The notes under the pieces: generated by a model
Database searches by the model: none
What the model was told of the DNA's origin: nothing
Seen by the model: the letters and a program-made list of their open reading frames with translations, nothing else
Shown: in pieces, positions 29,401 to 38,400 of the stretch
How positions within the stretch are numbered: the stretch's first letter is position 1
Layout: each line of letters starts with the position of its first letter
Assembly (NCBI GenBank): GCA_047600785.1
Contig: JASGKH010000001.1
Span: 744,001-808,000, forward strand
Length of the DNA: 64,000 bases
Direction of reading: 5' to 3'
Source of the DNA: Breznakibacter sp047600785
Lineage (GTDB): Bacteria > Bacteroidota > Bacteroidia > Bacteroidales > Marinilabiliaceae
Program-made: the position numbers and the translations under genes

Positions 29401-32400
29401 GATTCGTTGGGATGCCGTTACGAGCAGGCTTTTGTGGTGACGGAACCGTTGCCGCTGACCGTGACCGTTCAGACAACGGACGTAACGTGCCACGGCGATT
29501 CCGACGGGAAGCTCTTAGCCACTGTAAGCGGACGTGCGGGTGGGTACGCGTTTAGGTATGATTGGGAACAATCTCTGGATGAAGGAGCCACATGGTCGAG
29601 CTATATTCTTGATGCTGCCGCGATGCTGCAAAATGTCCCTGTAGGCCTTTACCGTGTTAAAGTTACCTGTTTGAATGACGGATGTACCGTCACTTCTTCT
29701 GGGGTGAAGGTTTTACAAAAGAGCGAGCTGATCATACGGGTGACCAAAACGGACATTATTACCTGTGCCGGTGATTTGTCAGGACAGTTGTATGTCGAAA
29801 CCAGCGGAGGATTGGCGCCTTACACGCTTAGCTATTCGGGGCCCAAGGCGGGAACGCTGTCGGGTGACGGACCGTTTACCATAACCAACCTGCCTGCGGG
29901 CAATTACACCTTGTGGCTGAAAGACGTGCACCAATGCGAGACAGCTGACAGTGAAATCCTCAGCGAATCCGCAGCCATGATGGTTACCGATATGGTTGCC
30001 GACATCGATTGTGAGACGCCCAACACGGGGACCCTTTCGTTCAACGTGTCGGGAGGTGCGCTCAGTACGGCCAACCAACACCAATACTCAGTGTTACTGC
30101 AAGGCCCGTTGGGATATGCCCAAGCGTACACAATCCCTAATGGTGCTGTGCAAGCTGTGTCGTTTTCCAATTTGCCACAAGGCAGTTACACGTTGCAGGT
30201 GCTGGATCTTAATTCGTCCAACCCAGGCCTGTGCGGTTACAACCAAACCATTGATCTTTGGAACATCAGAATTTCGGGCGATGTGACCCAACCCACCTGT
30301 CAGGGCATTAACAGCGGAGCCATTGCCAATGTATCTATCAGCGGGGCGCAGCCAGGTTACACATGGGCTTGGAGTACGGGCGACGGACTTGGACTGAATC
30401 TTTCCACGCTCAACCAAACCGGGTTGTCCGATGGCGAATATACGCTCACGGTGACAGATCCGGTCAGAGGAAATTGCACCGTATCGAGAACCTTTAAACT
30501 GGCCAACCAATCAGCGCTATCCATCCAAGCCATGGTGGGCAATGTAACCTGCCACGGTGGCAATGACGGAACGGTTATTGTCAACAGTGTTACGGGGGGC
30601 CAGGGGGATATTGCTTATTTCTGGAACGGCAGCATGGCCGGTAACCAACCTGGTTATCTTTCCGGGTTATCTGCGGGTACCGTGCAATTGCTTGTGCGTG
30701 ACGTACAGGGCTGTACGGCATCGGATAACTTTACTGTGGTGCAACCCGAAGAACTAACCTTCGAATTGGATTCCGTGCTTACCGCTTGCAATCCTTTCGG
30801 CATTGACATTAAGCTTTCCAAGCTGAAAGGCGGAACAGGTACATTGGCCGAGTTCACTTATACATTCAACGGGCCGGGCCAACCTGCGGGCAAAGCCGCT
30901 TCGTTGACGGGAATGGGGGTGGATGATCCCACTGATCCCCTGTTGGAAGGGCTGACTGTAGCGGGGACTTATTATGTGACCGTGTACGACCGTAACCGAT
31001 GCTCGGCCACACAATCTATTACCATTGGTGGGCAAATCGTACTCACCCCTGTGATCAACCATTTGTCGTGTCACGGCAATAACAATGGTGCTGTTTCTTT
31101 GGGCGTATCCAACGGTAGCGGACACTACACGTACCAATGGACCAAAGATGGAGATGCGACATTTGCAGAAACCACCAAAGATCTGAGCGGCTTAACGGCA
31201 GGTCGTTACAATGTGGTGGTAACCGACAATGTATTGGGTTGTAGGGCATCGGCATCAATCAATGTGAACGAACCCGACCCGATCGTCATCAGCGCGTCGT
31301 TGATGCACATCCGTTGTGCGGGCGAGTCGAACGGTGCCATTACCCTGTCGGTACTTGGCGGTGCGGGTGGGTATCAATACCAATGGGCACCTGCCGATGG
31401 GATGGCTGCTCCAACGGCCCAAAGCCAAAGCGGGCTTAAGGCGGGGACTTATTCGGTGACGGTCACCGACAACAACCAGTGCGTGGCCACTAAATCGTTT
31501 ACTCTTACCCAGCCTGATGCCTTGTCATTCGATTTGAGTATGGAGGACCGAAGTTGTGATGGTACTGCCGATCTGAGAATAGACAATGTAACTGGTGGTT
31601 CTGGAACCTATCAGATCGTTTGGGCCGGCCCGGGCATTACTATAGCAATGCAAAACCAGTATACGTTATCGGATATTCCTGCCGGGACTTACACTGCCAC
31701 ATTGTTCGATCTGGACGGGAGTGTGCCCACAGGGTGCAGCTTGACCAAAACAGTAGAGATAAAACCGGCATTGGAAGCAACCTATGTGACGACTCCTGTG
31801 TCGTGCGGTTCGGCACCCGATGGAAAAATAGAGGTTACCGTCTCAGGTGGTGTACTTCCTTATACATATGCATGGACAACTTCCGATGGGGGCAATCTTG
31901 TCGATGGATTGGAAGATCAGGCCGGGCTATCGGCCGGGACTTACCAACTTACGGTGACCGATGCGGTCAGTTGCACGTTCACCATTTCCTCGATCGTGGT
32001 TGCCAGCCAGCCGGACATAGAGGTGCTTGGCACCGTCATTCCTGTTTATTGTTATGGCGAGAAAACGGGCAGTATTTCGTTGAACGTTTCCGGGGGTTCG
32101 GGCGATTATTCTTTTACGTGGGTGGGCAACGATGTGGTAACCGGTTCAAAAGACCAAAGTAACCTTGGCCGTGGGTTTTATACGGTTACGGTGCGCGACA
32201 ATGTGTCGGGTTGTGAAGAGACCACCCAGTTTGAGGTTCCTGGACCCGATACTTCAGTGAACCTGTCGTTGGCGGATGTGGTACACGTGAAATGTAAGGG
32301 CGATTATTCTGGGTCCATCGAAGTAGTGGCTTCGGGCGGGAAGCCTGCTTACGATTATTTGTGGACAGGCCCTGCCTCGTTTGTGGTTGGCCCGTCACAG

Positions 32401-35400
32401 ACTAATCTGCCTGCAGGGAATTATAGTGTGGTGGCTAAAGATGCGAACAGTTGCCTCTCCACTGCATTGACCGTGACCATTACCGAACCAGCCAGCCAGT
32501 TAGCCGTGACATTGGTGAGCGTAACCGACGTGTCGGCCTATGGGGAATCGACGGGGGCCATTGGCGTGTCGGTGGCGGGCGGCAGCGGGGCTTACGAGCT
32601 TGCGTGGTCCGGGACGGATTATGAAAACAATACGGTAACCATTGCCAACAATATTTACAGCCCAGTCAATCTGAAGGCAGGAATCTACAACGTGACCGTG
32701 ACCGATGGCAATGGCTGTACTGCTTCTTTATCGGGCATCGTGGTGCGCCAACCGGGATCTGCGCTGGAATTAGTTCTTACGGGTTATGACGTGCGTCCTT
32801 GCGAGGGCCATGCCAATGGGGCCATCTATGCTGTGGGGACGGGCGGTGATTCGCCTTACACGCTGCGTTTGTATAACGGGGCTGGCACCTTGTTGAAAAC
32901 CCAGAATACGGGGGCTTATCGGTTTGAAGGGCTTGCTCCGGGCTGGTACAGGGTGGAACTGGAAGATAACAATCATCAAATTCGTAGCAAAACCATTGAA
33001 ATAAAACAACCCAATGAGATGGTGCTGACGGCCACGGTCGTGGACCATGTTGAATGCTACGGCGAATCGACGGGCAGCCTGTCGGTCACGGTGAGCGGAG
33101 GTAAGCCCGATTCAGGTAATCAATATAGAATTTTCATCTGGTCGAATACATATAGCCATGAGGGGGAAGTGACAAAGGATGTTCCTGTAACTTATTCTAA
33201 TTTGGCAAGCGGAGAGTATACCATTCGTGTGATAGATGATGCGGATGGCAATGCCGCTTTCGACCTAAACCACGACTGTTGGCGTGAAACCACGCTGACC
33301 ATTACCCAACCTGAGGTAATGGTCACCTTGTCGGGTAATCAGGAGTTGTGCTCAGGAGACAATGCGACACTGGAGTTTGTCACGGACAATTGGAATTTTG
33401 CCAACGGTTCATTGACGGTGAAATTGAGTAGCGGCGATGAGATTATTGTTGACAAGTCTCCATATTTCCACAGCTACACGCCTTCGGCCTCCGAAATACT
33501 GACCATTGTCAGCGTGTCGAACTCGGCATCGTGCCTCAAAGGCTATGGTACGGGCAACGCTACCGTGGTGGTCAGGAACAGGCCGACGGCCCAATTGGCA
33601 GAGGATGCCACGATCTGTCGGGGCGAATCTGCCACGCTCAGGGTGTACCTGACGGGCGTGGCCCCATGGACGGTGGTCTACTCTGATGGGATAAGCCAGA
33701 TTACGAAAGCGGGTATCACGGCATCGCCTTATTCGATACCTGTGTCGCCGACCCAAACGACCACCTATACGTTGGTATCGGTAAGCGACAAATATTGTTC
33801 GCAGGCAATCTTTGCCACCAACAACAGAGCGACGATTACGGTGAACGCCTTACCTACGGTTACGCTTACGGGAAATGCCACCATTTGTGCGGGAGAGGAG
33901 GCCAAACTGACTTTCCGCTTTGTTGGAGCATCGCCTTATCAAGTTGTGTTTAAGGCCAATGAAACTGAATATACACTTACGGATATTGTCACGGCCGTAT
34001 ACGAATATGGCGTCTCTCCATCGGTGACCACTACCTATACTTTGGTGAGTGCGAAAGACGCCAATGGGTGCGGACAATTGGTGTCGGGCAGCGTATTGGT
34101 GAGTGTCAATCCATTACCAGATAACCCTGGTGCCATTAACGGAGATCTGTTTGTTTGCCAAGGACAGCAAGGGGTGGTATATTCCATCGGTGCTGTGGGT
34201 AATGCCACTGCATATGAATGGACAATGCCTAACGGGTTTACCATCGTATCTGGCGGAAATAACAGTGTGGTGGTTAACGTGGGCAGTAACGCGCAAAGCG
34301 GCACAATAAGAGTTAAAGCCATAAATGCCTGCGGCCAGAGCTCGGAGGCGGTCAAATACATTACCGTGAATGCGTTGCCCCAAAAGCCGGGCACGATCAT
34401 GGGCAGTGAAGGCCATGATATTTGTCAGGCGACCAAAGGGATTTTGTTCAGTGTAGAAGCTGTGGGCGGTGCCACATCGTACCAATGGATGGTGCCGGCA
34501 GGCTTCAATATTGTGGCAGGGCAAGGTACTCGGTATCTGCAAGTGGATTTAGATCCTGAGCAGAGTGATATTTCGGGTAATGTGACCGTGGTGGCCATAA
34601 ACGATTGTGGAAACGGACCTGTATCTGATCCATACGAGGTGGCCATTGATCCGTTACCTGCTGTATTTGCAGGCTACGATCAGGAAGTATGCGGATCTAC
34701 GGCAACATTGAACGCGACTGGCCTGAATGCAGGATTTAGTGGCCAATGGGCTGTCAAGTCAGGCGCGGCAATCGTGACCAGTCCAACTCAATATAATTCG
34801 CAGATTACTAATTTGGCCCAAGGTGCCACTACGTTGGTGTGGACGGTGACGAACACCGCGACCGGATGTGTTAATTCCGATGAAGTGGTCATCACTAACC
34901 GCAAAGTCAACGTCACTGCGTCGGTCAACAAACACATCACGTGCGATGGACAAGTGGTGGTGTCGGGAACCACTGTTCCTTCGGGATACACGGGACAATG
35001 GAGCTTTGTGAATGGTTCGGGCGCCATTGCCAATGCGAATAGTGCCTCTACCACCTTGACCGGTTTAAGTGCAGACGTTATTCGTTTACGTTGGACATTG
35101 ACCCATGTCAATGGGTGTGAAAGTTATGCGGAAGTGGAGGTTATCAACAACGAGCCTTCCGATGCAGTGATTTTGGACAAATTGACGGTTGCCAACTTAT
35201 GCGGAAACATAGTGACGCTAACGGCAATGTCCCCTGTGGAAGGTACAGGTACATGGAGCTTGATGAGTGGGGCAGGAAACATTGTTTCATATAACCAAAG
35301 CGGAACCCAGGTGAACAACCTCTCAAAAGGAGATAACATATTCCGCTGGACAGTGGTGAAAAACGGCTGTTCGAAATACGACGAGGTGACTGTTCGTAAC

Positions 35401-38400
35401 AACCAGTTGGACGTGTCGGCCGGAGAGGACCAAACTATTTGCGAGGATGAAATTGCGGCCCTGCAAGGGTCTGCGGTTCCTTCGGGAGTGACCGCACATT
35501 GGTACGTGGCAAGCAAGGATGGAATGTACACAGGAGCAGGATCGTTTGCCAATCCGTCGTCGCCGACTACCAAAGTCTCGAACATTGCTCAGGGCGAGAA
35601 CCTTTATGTGTGGGAAATGAACCAGAACGGGTGCATCAGCCGTGATACGGTTAAAATTATCAGTAATAAACCGTCGGTAGCGGTCACCGGGTCCTCTTTC
35701 TCTATTTGTGCCGACACGGCGCAGTTGACGGCCAATGTTCCTTCGTTTGGAGAAGGTTATTGGACGGTGGTGAGCGGTTCCGGCCAGTTTGATGACCTCA
35801 AAGATCCCTATACCGTGGTTCGGGGCTTGCAGGAAGGAGCGAACACGTTCAGGTGGAACGTGACCAGGAACGGGTGCTTTTCAACGGCAGAGATGACCGT
35901 GACCAGTAAGAAAGTGAGCGTGGATGCGGGCAAGGATTTTACGGTCTGTGGAAGCACCACGTCGCTCAGTGCGACTGCCCCGTCGAAAGGAACGGGCGAA
36001 TGGACGGTTGTCCAGGGACAAGGAGCTGCGACATTTGTTCCGGGCAACAAAGTGAACAATCCGACCGTGGGAGGTTTAGTGAGAGGTAGCAACGCGTTTG
36101 TGTGGACAGTGACGTACGATGGTTGTAAATCGTCCGATACGGTTGTGGTGGTCAATAATGCGGCGAGTGAAGCAGATGCAGGGAATGACGCTTATACCGA
36201 TCAGCCGTCTTATCAAATGACCGCAAGCCCTGTGGGGACAAATGAGACAGGGATCTGGTCTGTGGTGGCCGGAAGCGGAACTTTTACTGATCCTAAAAGC
36301 CACAATGCTACGGTAACCGGTTTGCAGCAAGGTGCCAATATATTCCGTTGGACGGTGACTCATTTGGGTTGTACGAGTGAGGATGAGGTGACCATTACCA
36401 ACGGAGAGGTGACTGATGCCAATGCGGGATTGGATCAAGAGGTGTGTGAATTTGAAGCGACTTTGCACGCCAACAATGCCGGCGTCGGTGTGGGTGAGTG
36501 GTCCATCGTGAAGGGGTTTGGCCGATTTGACAATAACCACGACCCCCGAACGACGGTAAGAGATTTGGGCGTAGGAGAAAACATTTTCCGTTGGACTATT
36601 TATTACACCAATGATTCATCGTCTGACGAAGTGATCGTTTTCAATAATACACCTACGACGGCGAATGCCGGTCCCGACAGGACGATCTGTTCCGATACAC
36701 ATGTGTTGGAGGGCAATGCACCTGCAGTGGGGGTAGCCACATGGTCCATTATATCCGGAGGCGGTTCTTTGGGAAATGCCAATCTTCCAAATACCACTAT
36801 CTCTGGATTGGCCAAAGGAAGCAACATTATTAAATACGAGATCATCAATGAAGGATGTTCGAGCGTTGACACGGTATTTATAACCAATGGTCTTCCCACA
36901 ACTGCTGAGGCCGGTGATGATAAGGTCTTGTGTACCGATTCGCTTCAGCTGATGCCCAACACTCCCACATTCGGTACAGGCGAATGGAAAGTGGTTGAGG
37001 GATCGGCCGAAATATCTGGTAACTGGGCCCGATACCTAGCGGCAGGAACCAGCAAACTGGTTTGGAAAATCAGTACGGAATATTGTGAGTCGACAGATAC
37101 GATTACTGTGGTCAATAACCAACCGACCACGGCGTTTGCCGGGCATGATCGTCCTATTTGTGTGGACGAGGTGACCTTGATGGCCAACCAACCTGAAAGG
37201 GGCGTCGGTAAATGGGAGCTGATCACGGGATCGGGCACCATTCAGAACGTAAACAGCAACCAAACGTTGGTGACCGGGTTGGCCCATGGTAGTAACCGTT
37301 TTCGCTGGACAATCGATAATAACGGCTGTAAATCGTCCGATGATGTGGAGGTGTCCAATAACCTGATCGCAGCATTTGCGGGATACGATATTACCCATTG
37401 TGCAGATACCGCTTATTTGGTGGCCAACAATGCTTATCCGGGGACGGGTACATGGGGTATACTGACCGGTTCGGGGAGTGGAAATGCCCAGTTTGACAAT
37501 CCCGACAGTCCGTTTACGACGGTACGAAGTCTGGACCGAGGGGAGAATACACTGACATGGACCATTGTCAATAAAGGATGTACATCGGTGTCGCAAATCG
37601 TCGTGACGAACAACAATCCCACGTTTGCTGATGCCGGTCCTGATCAAAGTCAATGCCTCGACCATGTCGTGCTGGCAGCGAACGTACCCGAAGTGGGCGA
37701 TGGAAAATGGACTATCCGGAACGGGGGCGGTGTGTTCGATAGCATGGAAAAAGCCAACGCCAGCGTCACAAGTTTGAAATTTGGGTCAAGTATCTTCCGG
37801 TGGACGATTGAGCATGAGGGATGTATATCGTTCGATGACGTGGTGATCGAATCGAATACCGTGCATGCAACCGTTGGTTCTGACCAAACAAACGTATGCT
37901 CCAGTTCGACGACGTTGGAAGCCAACAGCGCGCTTCCCGGCATTGGGACGTGGAGCGTGGTGGGGGGCACGAGCCAAGCTACTTTTGCCGATGTTAACAA
38001 CCCGAATACATCGGTGTCGAACTTGGGCAAAGGAAAAAACACACTTCGTTGGACCACGCTCTATAAAGGATGCCCGTCGTCGGCCGAAGTGGTCATTACC
38101 AACAATTCTCCCAGTGAAGCCTATGCGGGCAGCAACCGAGAAATCTGTACCGATGTGGCAACCTTGGATGCAACCAGTGTGACCATCGGCCAGGGAAGCT
38201 GGGTGGTGTTGACGGGTTCGGCGACCATTGCCGATATGAACAATCCGAAATCAAGTGTGACCGGATTGTCGAAGGGCGACAACGTGTTCCGCTGGAGGGT
38301 ACAGAACGGAACTTGTATCGATGATGATGAGGTATTGATCGTCAATAATTTGCCATCTGTGCCGTATGCGGGATCAGACGAAGAACTTTGTTATTCCACT